Under the pieces are notes generated by a model. It saw only the letters and a program-made list of their open reading frames with translations. It was not told where the DNA came from and did not search any database. Positions 13,928 to 27,600 of a stretch of DNA of 64,000 nt are shown here, one piece after another (positions within the stretch are counted from its first letter, which is position 1; every line of letters begins with the position of its first letter). Source of the stretch: Casuarius casuarius (Eukaryota; Chordata; Aves; Casuariiformes; Casuariidae). Made by a program: the position numbers and the translations under genes. The stretch lies in NCBI GenBank assembly GCA_003342895.1, contig PTFA01000160.1, positions 1,616,079-1,680,078 of the forward strand, given 5' to 3'.

Positions 13928-13965
13928 CAGCACACCTGGCTGCTGTCAGCACACCTGGCTGCTGT
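13928..13965. repeat. Two-copy tandem repeat, 19-bp unit
   Basis: The unit cagcacacctggctgctgt occurs twice in exact succession, and partial matches (ctgt before, ca after) extend it slightly. A local slippage duplication. Confidence 0.85.
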
Positions 13966-14329
13966 CACGCGGGGCTCTCTTCAGTAGGCATTTGGTTAGC
14001 AGCAGGCTTGCTGGTGTTCGTGGCCTGAGTCCCCCTCTCTCACATTAGCTCCACGGATAGTCCTTGCCATCTTGAGTCCCTCTCTGATGGGCCCCAGGAT
14101 ACTGTGCGTCTTTAGCCTTAGGCTGGTCCACCAGTGCAGTTCTGAAATGCGCCTGACTGATGCTGGGCAACCACAAAATAAAGATTCTCTCTATCTTGTA
14201 GATGGGGCCGGTTCTAGCAATGTGGTCCAAAATGTCTCTGCACCTTATTTTCCTCGTTTGAAGAATATTGGCCTCTCTAAATGCTGGTTAGGGATGGGGT
14301 AGCTCTCCTTGAAGCCTCACGTAACAGTT

Positions 14330-15610
14330 CTTCTGCAGTGTGCTGGACTCTGGCTGTGCGCGTACGAATCAATTAAACGTGCCCACGAAGGCCTCCGGGC
14401 ACGGCTGCCAGCTGGCACCGGACGGTTTGCGTCTCTGCTGGCAGGTTCCCTTGGCTCTAGAACAGCGTGGGTGAATCCAACCTGCGTGTTACGAACAGTT
14501 CCTGGCGTGCTCCAGCCCCCAAACCGGGCCAGAGAATTGCCTGTCCCGTTCCAGCTAGTGCCGTACCAGAGAGGTCTAACAGCACGTGTGCACAGCAGCA
14601 GAGAGGATCCTGAGCGCGTAGCATTTACTAGCGCAGCTGCAGGTTTGGGGTTTTGTGGCCTGCAATAGCGGGGAGCGGGACTTGATGCCAAGGAGCGCGG
14701 GGAAGGCAGCTGACCGGGTCCATGCTCCATCTGTCTCTGCTAACGTAATGCGCTTGGTGCATGTGGCATCTTGGCCTTTAACAGCCTTCCACCCGCGCGT
14801 TTCAAGCCCGGCTTGATGGGCTCCAGCTGCTGCTGGCGGCGGGACAAAGCACCTCTGCGATGTTGCAGGAGCGGTCTGGGGAAGCGTGGTGCTTGCGGCT
14901 GGTACTCCGCGACTTGCCCCTTGGTTCAGACCTCGGCACCACGCGTGTGGGAATGGGAGGATGCCACGAGGGAAATTTCTTGACCGCTGGAGGGGGCACA
15001 GATGGATGCTCCCTTCAGGTTCCCTGCGCCGTGACTCGGGCAGGGCCAGCACAAGTTGTGGCTCCGCTGAAGCCAGCGATTGCGTGTGCTCCGAAGCTTG
15101 GCTCCCGCGGCGGCGGGAAGGGGGGGAGCCCGCGCAGCGAGAAGGATGCACGTTCTTTTCCAGCGCGGAGCTGCTTTAGATCACTCATAAACTGCTTGTA
15201 AGTTTTCCCCGCATGTCATGTGTGACTAATCTGGCCTCCTGCCTGGACTGCTCTGTGGTGTTATCGAAGGGAAACTCTGAAATCATCACATGCCGGGCAG
15301 CCTCGGCGAGGGACTGAGTTGCTTGCTCTGCTCGTTTTCTGAAGCATTCTGAAAAATGCGTTTGGCTTTTCCCTGTCTTACTCTTTCTTTGGAGGACTAG
15401 CCTCTGAAGAGCTGAAACGAGACGCATCTCACGATGTGCAGACTCGTCGGATATCTCCGTAGGGATTGCTGGTGCTCCAGCCCGGATCAGGGTCTCGTTT
15501 GTTTCCCTGTGCTCGCGCCGCTCGTGCAGCGGGGAGCCGAGGCGTGGAACACGCCCTCCCTCCGGCCGCTCGCTCCACACCGGTCGTGCCAAAAGCTCGC
15601 TCGTCTCCAG
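14330..15610. other. GC-rich noncoding stretch
   Basis: About 1.3 kb of raised GC with scattered CpG clusters (for example 15090-15140 and 15500-15590). It carries the longest minus-strand open frame in the window apart from the exon-linked one, but that has no recognisable domain. No exon can be supported. Confidence 0.45.
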
Positions 15611-18289
15611 TAAGAGCCGAGAGTCCCTAGATGGCTTGAAACACTAAGATTTTAGGTAACCCTGTTGTGTTTCCCTGATTAGCTCCTTTGCATTAGGTTC
15701 TCCTGATGTCCCCAAGGGTCAGCTGGTCAGCTCAGTGTCTCCTGAGCTCTTTCTTCCCATGAGGAAAAAAACCTGCTTTCCGTGTTTCATCAGTTCTTTG
15801 AATCAAAGAGACTCTCCTTTACTCGTCGTCTTTAACCCCCGTCCCCAGGGTGAGGGAAGACTGTTAGAGGAGCAGATGCCCTTGCTGTGGTCTTTCAGGG
15901 TGCAGTAGGCTGAACCACTGCTAGGCTCAGCTTATTTCCAGCTGATTGCTTGCTTGACTTATAACCCAGTCACCAAACTGACACCTAGCTGCAGTAGCGG
16001 TGCCTCACCTGGCATACCGCTCATTACAGCAAACACCACCGTGCTTCTGTCTGCAGCTTTATCGTGTTCTGCTGCAGGGAGGAGTCGGTTGGGACCCTGT
16101 GTTTTAAGTTACGGCAGAAGGAATCCCACTGCTGCCGTAGGCGTGCTCCATCCCCGGAGCCCTCCCTTAGCATGTCCGGAGTCTGCTGCTTGCCTCGTTA
16201 CAGAAATGCTGGCCCCACCTCGTCGCTAACGCTCGTGCCTCTGCAGGCTCGGAAAGCCAGGCCGCGTTCCGCTCGTGTTTAGGCTCTCGAAAGGCTTTCC
16301 ATAGTTTACTCAAGTCTAATGTGCTCCAGGGAAGGGCTGAATATTTACAGTTGTAATGATAGTTTGATTTAGACACAAAGTAGTCTGAAACTTATTCAAG
16401 TTTAGAGGCAGTCAGACCCAGCTGTTGGGTTTTGGTTGACGGTGTTCAACAGATGATTGTGGCAGTGTTTCATTTTCAGTGAGTCTTTACCTGTGAAACC
16501 TTATCTCTAAGCAACGCCTTGTTTATTTTTTCCAAGTAAAATAATAATCATTTGCTTAAAAATATTTAATTCTGTCAGAGCTTGTGTAACTGATTAAATT
16601 GAGTCTTGTATTGGAAGTAGACTGTGTGGCACTCGTATTTAAATTGCAAAATATGAGGCACGTAGCTCTACCATTTGACATTAATTTTTTCCTGAAGTTG
16701 TGCTGAGCACAGTATTCAAACACATCATTTTCCTGATTGCTCTCGTGTCCTGAGCTCAGATCTGTCTTTGTGAAACATCGGTCAAACCTGCTACCCTGTT
16801 CAGACTCTCGGAACAAGAACCAGCAGCGGAACAACAGAGAAGCGTGTAGGGACTTAAAAATACCAGGTCACCACTACCAACTCTCAGTACAGCCATGCAT
16901 TCTGCAGCATATCTGTTCGTTCCCTGGTTTGAGTCCTTTCGCCTCTTGCTTGGTAAACTTTTCACACTCCGTGGGACTGAATGATGAATTTCCCAACTCT
17001 CCGGTAGCACAGCAGGTTAGCAGGCAGTGAATGTAAAAAACATGCCATAGATTTGTCATGGAATTGAAATTATCATGAAGTCTGCTGGCTAAATTAGGTT
17101 GCAGCCAGTACAGAAAAGCAGCTCTGCCTTTGGCGCAAGTTTTGTAGACAAAGATGTCAAAGATGCAGCGCGACGAATGTACTGCCAGTGCCTCACTGGG
17201 TATATCACAAGCTGGAAGTGAAGCAGCAGATACAAACTCTGTTCTCATTTCACTGTGAGTCAAGTGCAGATAAAATTAGTGAAAAGATAAACCTCACGCC
17301 TCTCCAATTTCTGATACAGCAGAGCAGAAGGTTGCTAGCAAGTGCAGAACTGGAAGTTCGCCATGAATTCTGGATTCAAAACTCAGTAAGTCCGTGCGGC
17401 CTGTTTATCTGCCAGGAAGTGCTTGGTATCACTTTTGGCTGTCAAGACACAGTGTCTGGGAAGTACCATAATGTCAAAGCAAATCTGCAAAGGCTGCTGG
17501 TTTAAATGAAGGGAATGTATGCTTCAGAGGGAATGGGGCTTTCTTCAGTGTAAATCCTGCTTTTCTGTTTCCATCAAAGATCTTACGCTGGGTGAACGGC
17601 TTCTCCAGCCAGATGCAGTGAGCTTAAGAAACGGTGCTATGGGCTAAGGGCTCCATTTACGCTCTGCGCACCTCTGCAGACTGAGGAAGTACTTATAACG
17701 AGATCTTTGTTTTTAGGAATTTCCATTCTCCATCGATTCAGTATTGCTAATGGAAGCTTAGCAAAACCCGAACTTAAATACCTAAACCAGTGTCAAAGGC
17801 AGCATTGGGCATAGCTTCCTTCCATAGCTCCTCTGCTGTGGTGGAGAAAACTAGCAGGGAAGTAGGGGAAGACTTCTGGAAGCTGGATGTTCCTTCACAC
17901 CACCTTAACTGAATTTCATTTTGAAATTCAATTTAAAAAAAGTACCCAAAATACTCATTTCTTGGCCTGTGAGGCTTTGCCAGGAGCTGAACTGTTACCT
18001 TAGGAATTGATGTTGTGAGAGTCTGGGATGAAATAATGTGTGAAGCAGTCTTGCTGCAGAAGTGCTCCCGATAGAAGGCCCGTTTGCTAGCTCCTTCCAT
18101 CTTCTGGGGTTGTACAGTGTTTTCTTTATGCAACTTTTGTATAAATCTAGGGTTAAATCAATATAGAAGACAGTTACTTCCCCTCTGACCTACTGGATAA
18201 ATGTCATGACAAACATGGTTGAAATAAATTATAGTTGTATTATTTCCTAATGTGTATTTCAGCAGTTTTGCTGATTTCTAATGCTGCTA

Positions 18290-18293
<4 letters not shown>
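15611..18293. other. Noncoding stretch
   Basis: Mixed sequence turning AT-rich after 16300. I see no exon, RNA gene or clear repeat. Confidence 0.5.
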
Positions 18294-18340
<47 letters not shown>

Positions 18341-18361
18341 NNNNNNNNNNNNNNNNNNNNN
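18294..18361. other. Poly-T run ending in an assembly gap
   Basis: Forty-seven T residues run directly into 21 Ns (18341-18361). The assembly probably stopped in a homopolymer; the N length may be arbitrary and the true missing sequence longer. Confidence 0.95.
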
Positions 18362-19035
18362 TTATAAATACAATCTATTCCCTTATAACTGTTTCTTTTT
18401 TTTAATTTCCATTTCAGTTACAAAGTAATGTTTTTTGTCCTGTCTGCCTGGTATCTTCTTTCCAGTTTTGCTGAGATAGGAGTATAGGCCCTATCAGTCT
18501 GAGAGGCCAGGAAAATGCCAGAGCGGAGAAGTTGTTCTTTGAGGAGTTCAAGCCCCCGAGCTCTGGTTCTGCTCGCTCGTCGTGAGGAGCGTTTGCGTTG
18601 GTGCCAGCAGTAATTTTGTAATTTGGCTCTTTGTGGGGAAAGCGCACACGTACCGCATGTGCAGTGTTCCAGCCCTCTGGGGAGCCTGGCCTGGGCAAGG
18701 GGAAGGCTCTGCTGAAATGTGGGGCAGTTTATTTTGAGGTCACGTCTGTCCTGAAATTTCAGAAGCAAAATTATAAAAATAAATCCATACCCTGTCCATT
18801 AAAAAAAAGCATTAAAATTCAAGTGTTGCTCTCCATGGAAACCAGTATACCTCATCTTGAGCCAGTGGGTGTCACTGGGAGCGTGGTCTGCTCCACATCT
18901 TTGTTTTAAAATGTGGCTTTGCTCAATGCTTGTATTCCCGATTAACGTTATCAGTCACTGTGAACAAAACTGGAGAACACAAGTTGTGCTGAATAATCAG
19001 CATTCACTTAATCAGAGATAGAGGACAGCATTATT
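18362..19035. other. Noncoding stretch
   Basis: Nothing recognisable other than short A and T runs. Confidence 0.5.
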
Positions 19036-19480
19036 TTTCCTCCATCGCCGATTAAGCAGACGCCGATTATCCGACGAGCAGGCTGGCAGCGGTCCAGCGG
19101 CAGACCCGCAGAGCAGCACGAGCTTTCTAGGAAGAGACGAGTGCTGCAGAGCGCCCTGAGCCTCCTGGACGGGAGGAGAGGCAGGCGAGAGAAGGCACTT
19201 TCTCCCCACACTGACACCTACTTAGAGGTTTTGGGGTTTTTTTCCTTCTTCCTGAGCTCGTACGTCGCGTAGCTCCCGAGCTGGCAGAGGGGAGCCCTGG
19301 AAGGAGGGGACGGGCGAGCGGGTGCCCACCCGCGCTCGCCGCGGTTCGGAAGCCCCCGCTGCGGTGGGTCAGGCACAGCTTGGTGTCGCAGGGGACCCGC
19401 CGTCTGTCCTGGTCGTGCCGCCCTGCGTCGTCTGCAGCCGCGCTAAACCCGGTCTGTGCTTCTAACATCCTTGATCTTTG
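19036..19480. other. CpG-rich patch
   Basis: CpG-dense stretch (for example cacccgcgctcgccgcggtt) bordered by AT-rich sequence and a T run. Possible intronic CpG island; its open frames are composition-driven. Confidence 0.4.
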
Positions 19481-19740
19481 ATCCAGCGTCATAAGGCTCG
19501 CCAGCCTGGAGTGCTTGGGTGGATGTAACAGGTACCATACAGCAAATTTCCTTCTGCTGATAAAGCAGATAAGCCTAAGGAACACATGATGAATGCAAAG
19601 AATTGCTGTTGCTCTCTCTCTTTTTTTTTTTTTTAATTAATCAGTAAACAAATAAGATAAACCTGTCAAACAAGCTTGCACACTTATCACACGGTTGCCT
19701 GGGCAGGAAGGGGAAATTTGTGAGACTGAAAAATTAGATT

Positions 19741-19799
19741 CGGGATAGGAAAAAAAAAACTAAAGAGAGGGGGGGAAAAAGAAAGGAGGGAGGGGGATG
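19741..19799 (+). repeat. Purine-rich simple-sequence tract
   Basis: A and G runs (A10, G7, A5, GGAGGG blocks) broken by very few pyrimidines. Low-complexity sequence of unknown role. Confidence 0.75.
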
Positions 19800-20439
19800 A
19801 TATGTAAATGTAGATAATAGTGCAGAGGGCAAATAAGCAGCCTGTGACACTAAAGGCCCTTAGGCAGGAGGAGTCACTGCAAGGTGCGTTCCTACCCGAA
19901 CCGCGGCAGTGCTCCCCTCCCCGAACCCGTGCTGGGTCACTGGAGGAGTGAGATGGCAGTTTACTGTTCAATGAAGGACTGATTAAAGGATAAACGTATA
20001 ACACAGGTATTAGACATTCAACACAATTCTTCGCAAGAGATATGCAAAACACAGCTAAATGTAGCAAGTTATTTTTAGAAGTTCATGCTCACTATTTGCT
20101 TTCAGCAAATGGAAAACCCGTTTCAGTCTGTGAAAAATGGCCTCTGTAAAACGATGCGTCAGTATTTCTGAATCTTCAAAGCACCCAGAGAGCCTTCGCA
20201 GCAACTTGCAATCAGTTTGCTATGGATTAATGCCAAGCAGTGTCTACTCTGCAATGAGTCATTTTTTAATTACCCAGTGATAAGCATCTATCGTTTATGG
20301 ACCAACAGGAGTGATATTTTCCTAGCAAGATGCTCCTGTAGATTTGGGACTACCTAGAACATTAACCACAAGATTTCTTCTCCTCATCTAACAGAGTCGA
20401 TATGTTTTTGCGTTTAAGCAGCTGTAGTGTATTTAGGCC

Positions 20440-20612
20440 TGTGTTGTGAGTCAGGACTTATTACTCACTTTCTTAATGACACATCTGTGCTCATTCGGAG
20501 TAACTTCATTGATTTCAGAGTTGAGGTATTTTGGTGGGACGATGTTTGGGGACTTCGCGGAGTTAGTACATACTGCGTAAATANGACAGCTCGGAACAGA
20601 ATCCGGCCCCTT
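20440..20612. repeat. Old interspersed repeat fragment
   Basis: Phrases such as gagtaacttcattgatttca and cagaatccggcccctt resemble an abundant old amniote repeat whose copies end in 'cagaatc(t/c)ggccc'. I cannot name the family with certainty. The single N at 20584 lies inside it. Confidence 0.4.
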
Positions 20613-21290
20613 GGCCAGATGCTTTGACTGTAGGCTCAACGCTTCACAGAAAATACGGAGAATCCTTTGGAAAGTGGCAGGGTTGGGTACACGTGTACAA
20701 AGCACGTCTCCTGGATAGCAACGTTGACGAGCTATGTCTCTTTGGTAATACAGCTCCTTGTGAGGCTTTTAGTGGGAGCTGTTAACAATGGACGCGTTCT
20801 TGTTCCTTCAGGGATTGCAACCCTCCGTGCTGGAGGAAAAAAATGCTATTTCTCATGTTCTGCATCTCCCATTGCACAGCCCTGCACCAGCCAGCAGAAA
20901 ATGTACTCAAAAGAGAGAGGGTTCTGAAATGACCAAGCGTCGGAAAGAAACCCAGGGGTGTCTGCTGCTATAGATCAGGGTCTTGCAACATTTCCCAGAG
21001 AAACTGGATTTCCAGAGTTCAGATTTTAACCCTAAAAATTTGTTCTTGGCTTAAAATGCTCTTACTTAAGTGCAGAATGATTTTCTGATTGTCATTTTTT
21101 GAAAGAAAAAATTGTTTGGCTGGTTTTGTGTTTTTGTTTTTTTAAGCTGGAGAAGAGCAAAACAACGTACAAAAATAACACTCCGTACATGTTTGATCTG
21201 TTTATTTGCATTGCCATAGCTCAGAAACGTTTGGGGGTTTTGCTTTTTTTTTTAATTTTTCAGTAAAATATTAGCCGTTATGAATAGCAA

Positions 21291-21600
21291 GTGGGGATGG
21301 GCTGTTTAAACCGTTGTACTGTTGCTCCGAGCGCTGGTGTGTCGCAGAGATATTCCCCGACTACACGAGTGCGAACGCGGTCTGCTGGAGGTCTTCCCGT
21401 TGCGATGACCGGGGCGGCAGGAGGGTCACTGGTGCCCTTCCCGCTTCTCGTTTTTCCGTGTGCACCGCGTGTACCCTGCAAGAGTACGTTGTGTTTGCGG
21501 GAGAAGCAGGGGAGAGCGGTGACTGTGTGCGGATGCTCGCGTGGAGCTCCGACCCGGGGCGGTGGAGGCGGCTGGCCCGGGGCCTGCAGGAACACGGACG
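21291..21600. other. CpG-rich patch
   Basis: Raised CpG density with overlapping open frames on both strands, none recognisable. Possible intronic CpG island. Confidence 0.35.
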
Positions 21601-22379
21601 TTTCGTTTCCTGGGTCGATTTATGTATCTTGTGTTTTTGTCTTTTGCTGTTCACCTCCAACTGGACTGATGTTAAAAAAAGACTGCATTTCCTCCAGAAA
21701 CACACTGTCCAGTGGCTGCTACAGTAATGGGGTGTGATTTTTTTCTTTTATTTCCCTTTAGCAGCTGGATTTCTGTTGCCGCGAGCGTGGAGCAGCGCGT
21801 AGCTGGAGCATTAGGCGAAAGAGCTCCCGACTCCTGGTGCCCCTTCAGCCCCGTAGCTCTTCTGGGAATATGGGCACCTCCCGCGTGCCTTTCTCCTAGG
21901 GAAAAATAGATGGTCCTGGCTTCACCGAATGCTGCACAACTAATGGGTGTAAAATAATTGGACCACAAAGGGGATATTTATGCATTAATAAGTCTCTGTG
22001 AGGGTATTGGCAGTCTGGTCCCAACAGGTTTGCAGCGTATGCGCAGCAGCTACTTCTCTGCAAGGTAGATTGTTTTCTTCCTAACGTAATATTTAGTTCT
22101 AAAAATAACGCTGCTCTCTCGGTGTGGCACTCGGCATCGCGGTGTGCGCCTGTCTGCGTGGTGCTGCGTGAGGCACTCCAAACAGCCTTCCTCTTCCAGC
22201 AGGCAGGACACTGGTGTTCTGCAGCTCTCGCTGGCTGCTTATCACTGCTATTGCTATTTTTATGCACTCGGGGAAGTGTTTCATGCTCTCAGCAGCATTC
22301 TCAGTGTGGGGGTAGAAACTTAACTAAGCGTGGCCTTCCTCCGAGGAATGCCACACACATTTAAAATCGGCAGCTGTCG
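21601..22379. other. Noncoding stretch
   Basis: No exon or repeat is recognised. Confidence 0.45.
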
Positions 22380-23120
22380 CTTCTCGAGCATCGTCCCCGT
22401 GGCAGGGTGTCTCTGGGATCCCCCCGGCCTGGGGAGGGACTCGCCGTGCGGGTCAGGCCGTACCCGGCGCTGGGTCGGCCGCTTTGGAGGGGCCCGGGAA
22501 GCACCGGGTTTGCCCCCTCCGGAGTTGGGGAGTCGCTTCGTGGTGCGAGCGGCTGCTGTTCCCCCTCAGAGCCCATGTGCCATTTCCTTCACCGGGTGTA
22601 AAACGTAGCCTGGGGAGCGCTCGGTCGCAGGCTTTCTTGCCAATGAAAGATTGACCAAAAGCCAGGAAACTCAGTCCGTTATGGCTGAGAGTGTAAACAC
22701 ACGCATTGGGTCAGGAGGTTTTAGAGCCGCAGCCGCAGATCCGCAGGAGGGTTTGCGGTGGTCTGCAGGCGCCGGCGTGCGTCGGCGTGCAGCAGCGCGG
22801 GTCGCCTGTGCAGCACCTTTGCTGCCTGCCGCAGCAAAAGTGACCAGAAAGTGGGACTTCTCTTAGCTTTATCTGCTTATGCATAATGCTCCTCTCTTCT
22901 TTTATGGTGGTGGAAGCTGAATTGTGTCGCTTTATCCCGCTCCGCAGAGCTGATACGTTCTGACAGTCGCTTCTGTTGAGCCGGCGCTTCCCCGTCGCCC
23001 CGGCCGGCGTAGCCGCAGCCGCTGCTCCGAGGGCAGGCGCATCCCTGCTCCGCGGCCGGTGTCTGGGAGCTCTGCAGCCGTGGGGGAGCCACGCCGGCCC
23101 CTTGAGCTGACCAAGACTCA
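22380..23120. other. Pair of CpG-rich patches
   Basis: Two GC peaks, about 22380-22620 and 22720-23110, flank a short AT-rich dip near 22640-22710; a second AT-rich dip lies at 22855-22935. This is the longest CpG-dense area after the left edge. No coding frame can be supported. A regulatory island within the intron is plausible but unproven. Confidence 0.4.
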
Positions 23121-24354
23121 TTTAACAACAGCAACAAGAAAAGCCTTGTTTCCCATCGGGTCGGCCCGCTGATCAGGTTCCCCGTGTCGTTATCCTGCCG
23201 CGGAATCTGATACGGAAACCTGGTGATGGGGAGCAGAGCCGCTCCTGTGGCAGCCGGTGCCTGCGTTCCTTGTGATGTGAATGCACAGTGCGTCTCCCGT
23301 TGCACGGTCACCTAGACACTGATACAGCTGTAAAAGCATAACTGAAATGGAGACTGATGTATTTGAGCCTGAAACATTTGTCTGTTTGGGTCGATTCTTA
23401 TTAAATACTTCTTTTTTGGGAGGCGGAGGCAGGGCATAGATAAGTTGGAATCATCGTGTAGACTGCTGTGGTTTCCTTCTGTTTTAAATCCTAAGCATTG
23501 GAAGAAAGCCCGCAGCCTTTCTCAGAACTTCTGGCTATAATTTGGGCTCTTTCAGAAGGCCATGGGTTTTGCAAAGATGGCAACCTGTTGTGTTCAAATT
23601 CTTAGGTCACCTTAGAGTTGCACTGAGCTGAGAATCCACGTTCATTCCTCGCGTTAGAGGATGCGTGACAGACACATCCCTGAATAGATACAATCTATGG
23701 AGGTGTTTTTATATATGTACATATAAACATAACTAGCAGGTTCTTCCTGTACCCTGTAGGACTGCATCCGGCACTCATTCCCTCCTTCTCCGATGGACTT
23801 CAGTTAAGATTATTCTGTGCAGAAAGATTGGACTTCTTTTTTGCTAAAAGACTATATTGTTGTGGCCCCAAATAGTGATACGGTTTGCACCATGCTTTGA
23901 ACACTGCGAGGAAAAGAGTCCTAGAGGATTCCTGATTGAATTCATCTTGGTCTAAATCTACCGAAACAGGCCGAGCCATACCGCGAATGACCTGGAGTCC
24001 TTTAAGGCTGAAAGCAAGCCATCGAACATTTCCTGCGTTAGGGCAGTAATGAGACTCTGCGTGCTTTTAGAGGTAATATCCCTGGCTTGAAACAAGAATA
24101 TTATTCCATCTGTGGCTGTTAGGCTCTGCATGTAAGTTTATGGTATCATGTGAGCAAGGCGCAGATCCTGGCGTAGGCTTTTTCCAGCCTGCATCGTGTT
24201 TGTGCTGCCAGGCTGCCAGGGTGTGAAATGGAGGGGAGAGGGGAGGAACCACACGTTCGGCAACGCTGCATTTATATCAAAGGGGAAAAAACCTTCTGAG
24301 TTTCTGTTAAAATGAAGAAAAATATGGACTGAACTTTCCCAGTGTGGAGATACA
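23121..24354. other. Noncoding stretch
   Basis: Nothing recognisable apart from a 14-nt palindrome centred on gtac (23712-23725). Confidence 0.45.
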
Positions 24355-24690
24355 GCCTCGTTTTTTCCCGCGCAGCTGCTTTCCTCTGTCAAGCTCCAGA
24401 TGCTGTTTGCAGCGGCCCCTTCCTGCTCCAGAGCAGTTTTCCCGCAGTCGTGCTGTCCGTCTGACCTCCCGTGCGCTGGCTCCCGCCTCCTCCCTTGCCT
24501 CCCCGGCCCCGCGCTCCCCGTGCCGCCGCTCCCCGGGCTGCGTGCTGGCTGGCGGGTGCGGCCACGGCTCGGCCGTGCTCGGGAGTCAGCCGGCAGCGGT
24601 GGGACTTCCCACCGAGTGTCCCATGAAAGCGTCTGGTGGTGCTGCGCGTCGGGGCCGTTGTGAAATCCGCGGATACAGGCTCCCACTGCA
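24355..24690. other. CpG-rich patch
   Basis: GC-rich core around 24470-24600 with CCG/GCG clusters. Long frames on both strands here are typical by-products of few stop codons in GC-rich DNA. Confidence 0.4.
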
Positions 24691-27600
24691 GCAATCCCTC
24701 GAGACCCAGCCCTCCTGCGTAAATGCCTGCTGTCCCACTTTCTGTCGTGGGGCTGGGGAACACTTCTGCAGCGGGGGAAGATGCCAAAATCATTCCTGTT
24801 TTAATTTGCCAGTAGACATCCTGATCACAATAATAAAACCCATAATAACATAGTAACACTCAATGCTGGTTTTTCTGTGCATGTATAGAATTTGTCAGAA
24901 ATCAGTGTTCAGCCAGGGCTCTGTACGTGTGCAAAGACGAGTAGCATTGGTCTGCTGGGAATCTGCTTTCCATTAAGCGATCTCCAAGAGCCATGACAGG
25001 CATTAGCAGCAGTACTTCTTTCTCCAAATTGTTCATTTCTTTCCTAATCCTCTATCTTGTATAATTATTTTGCTATAAAGAACATGTTTTAAAGTACTGG
25101 ATTGCACTTCCCACCCTGTTTTTTTGGCTATGTGGGTGGAATTTGTGGTAAGATCCGAGTTGTAGCCACCAAGGCTAGCCCTTCTCCTTCCTGCGTCTCC
25201 TTTCAGGAAACTTTCTCCTGGAGCTTTTGCGTGCTGTCCTTGCTGGGTAGCGTCTTCCGAGCGCTCAGCGGTCGGCTGCTTTCACGAGGAGGCTTCCCCC
25301 GTTGATCGCTTCCCTTCCGTCGCGCAACCCATCCGACGTAAAGCCAAAACACCCGGCCTCGCTCCCTGCGCCTCCTCGTTCACTTTCACTCCCTGCGTCC
25401 TGAGCAGTTTGAGGCAGCAACCTGACTTTAATGCCGTTTGGGAAGTTTTATATAGAAATGGGAAACTACTGAGAGTTTGGGGTTTTTTTAAAGGAAAATG
25501 GATGGAGCACTGCGAGGGGGATATACCCCTATCTGTATCTCAAAGAAAGGAAGAGGTAGGGAAATCCTTTGCTCGTGGTCAACCAAAGGACTGTGGCCGC
25601 ACTGAAAAGAGCTAAGGCCTTTGGAGGCACAGACTTTATGCTCTAGGCTGCACAAGCAGATAAAACATAGCGTATTTTCCTGTTTCCTTCCCTAAAGTCT
25701 CCTAAACCAATTGTGTCTTGGAGGAGTACCTGCTGTCAGCCCTCTCAGCTGTAGTACACAATTTTTCCTGCACTGCCAAGTATTATTCAGATAACCAGTT
25801 TAACACTCTGTGGTTTAGTTTAGAAATAACCACTAAATTCTGCTTATAACATCAAGGGTGGGTAAAAAGCACCTGACTTTAGACCTTTACGGTATAGTCT
25901 GAGATAGTCACCTCATCTTTGTCTAGAGTTGATGGAGGTAGATGGGCACTTCTAGACGGTACTTGATCTCACCTATTTTGACTGTGTTTTAGGGTGATGT
26001 CAGTCAGGCCCTGCAAGTGCCAGCAGTCGTGAGCTGTCGGGGAGTCCAGCTCGCACGTAGCCTTGCGCACTGTGGACATCTAAAATTGGAGCAGAAAGGC
26101 TTCGCCCCACGACCCGCCCTCCGTGCTTGCTTTTGTTCTCTTTTCTATATGAATGTGCCCACAGGTCAGTCGTGTTTGAAAACCAGGATATCCTCACAAC
26201 ATAATGCAGTGTGATGTTTTTCTTGTTGCTTGTTACAAATGGCAAGTTTATAGTCAATAGGCTTTTTCATCTGAGCATTAAGAAAATATACCAAGGAGCT
26301 GAGACAATCAGTGGTTCTTGAGATGTGTAATCTGTTATTGCTCCCCTCACAAAAGAAAAGAATGAGCCATCGCTCAGTTATAAGTCACTAAAAGCATTAT
26401 GTACCCGAACAGTTGCAAGAGTCACATTCACCCTTAGACTAATGCCAGTTATGTGAATGCAGCTAAAAGGTGAGAGCGCACTTGGAAAGTCCTTACGAGT
26501 TGCTGCGCAATGTTGGGAATACTTTTTAGAGCTTTTCGGTTTATAAGCTGTACATGAGAAGGGTCTGGTTCAGACATGTCAGACATTCTGTTCTGACATT
26601 CATCCAAGGTCTAAATTAATGCACTCTAAAAATCACTGGAAAGAATGACTTCAGCGTGCTTGGGATCTGTGCATTAATGCCAGGTGCTGTCCTTACTGGT
26701 GCAAGGGATACTGCCAGTAATTGTCACCCCGAGCATTATTTTCAGATTTCTGTCTGTTCTGCAATGACCATTAACTGCTGAGGAAAAGCTGGATTTTCAG
26801 CACCTGCAGCGTTGACTCTATTTTTCTGATATAAATGTGGACATGTCCACAGTAATATTTGTACTCACCAAATTGAAAGAGATTAATGTTTTGGCTGACT
26901 ACTCTTTATTACAGTTTGCGAACACTCTCGCAGTGTTACAGCAGGAATAGACCTAAGTTCACCTCCTGTCGAGTCTTTTCAAACGGTCGCAAGGTGACGT
27001 TTTAGAAAGCAGTGGAGGATTCTTGACCAATTCATGAGGAAGAGGCTCGCATTAAAGCAGTCTTACAGCCTGCTAACCAGGTAATTAGAGGATCTGTTGA
27101 GCATAAAAAGGATGATAAAATTTTGACCGTTGACTCAAAACGATGGGAGGAGGAGGCAGCAGCAGAGCTCCTTCTCCTGGTACCTCTCGCAGCAGTGAGA
27201 GTGAGTCTCTGCGGACTGAAAGCTGTGACGTTCCCTGTAGCATGTGGTGACAGGAGAGGACAGTGTCCAGAGCTGGTGCCCTCCAGAAAAAAGCTTTCCC
27301 TGTAAACCGATAGTGATTTTACAACAGTCCCTTTTATTAGCCTTTGTCCTTATTTTTCCACCGTTCGTTCTTCCACTTGTTAGCAATGAATTGAAGCTCA
27401 GGTTTTGAGTAGCTGCTCCTAGACAACCCTTGCTTTTCCACCTGGGGTGTGAGGGAGACAAGGGCACCGTGGGGGAACCCGCCCGAAAAATAAGAGGGAA
27501 AAATCTGCCTCAGTGGAGGTACCGCCGGCGTGGAACGTCTTCATCTTGCAAAAGCAGTATGGAGTGGCAGGCTGGGATAGCGGCTGTGCAAGCTCACTTC

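Noticed and set aside
14576..15151. 191-codon minus-strand open frame
   Set aside because: It lies in GC-rich DNA with several overlapping frames, has composition-biased residues and no recognisable domain.
24138..24686. 182-codon minus-strand open frame over a CpG patch
   Set aside because: Overlaps comparable frames on the other strand; low-complexity Arg/Gly/Ser sequence.
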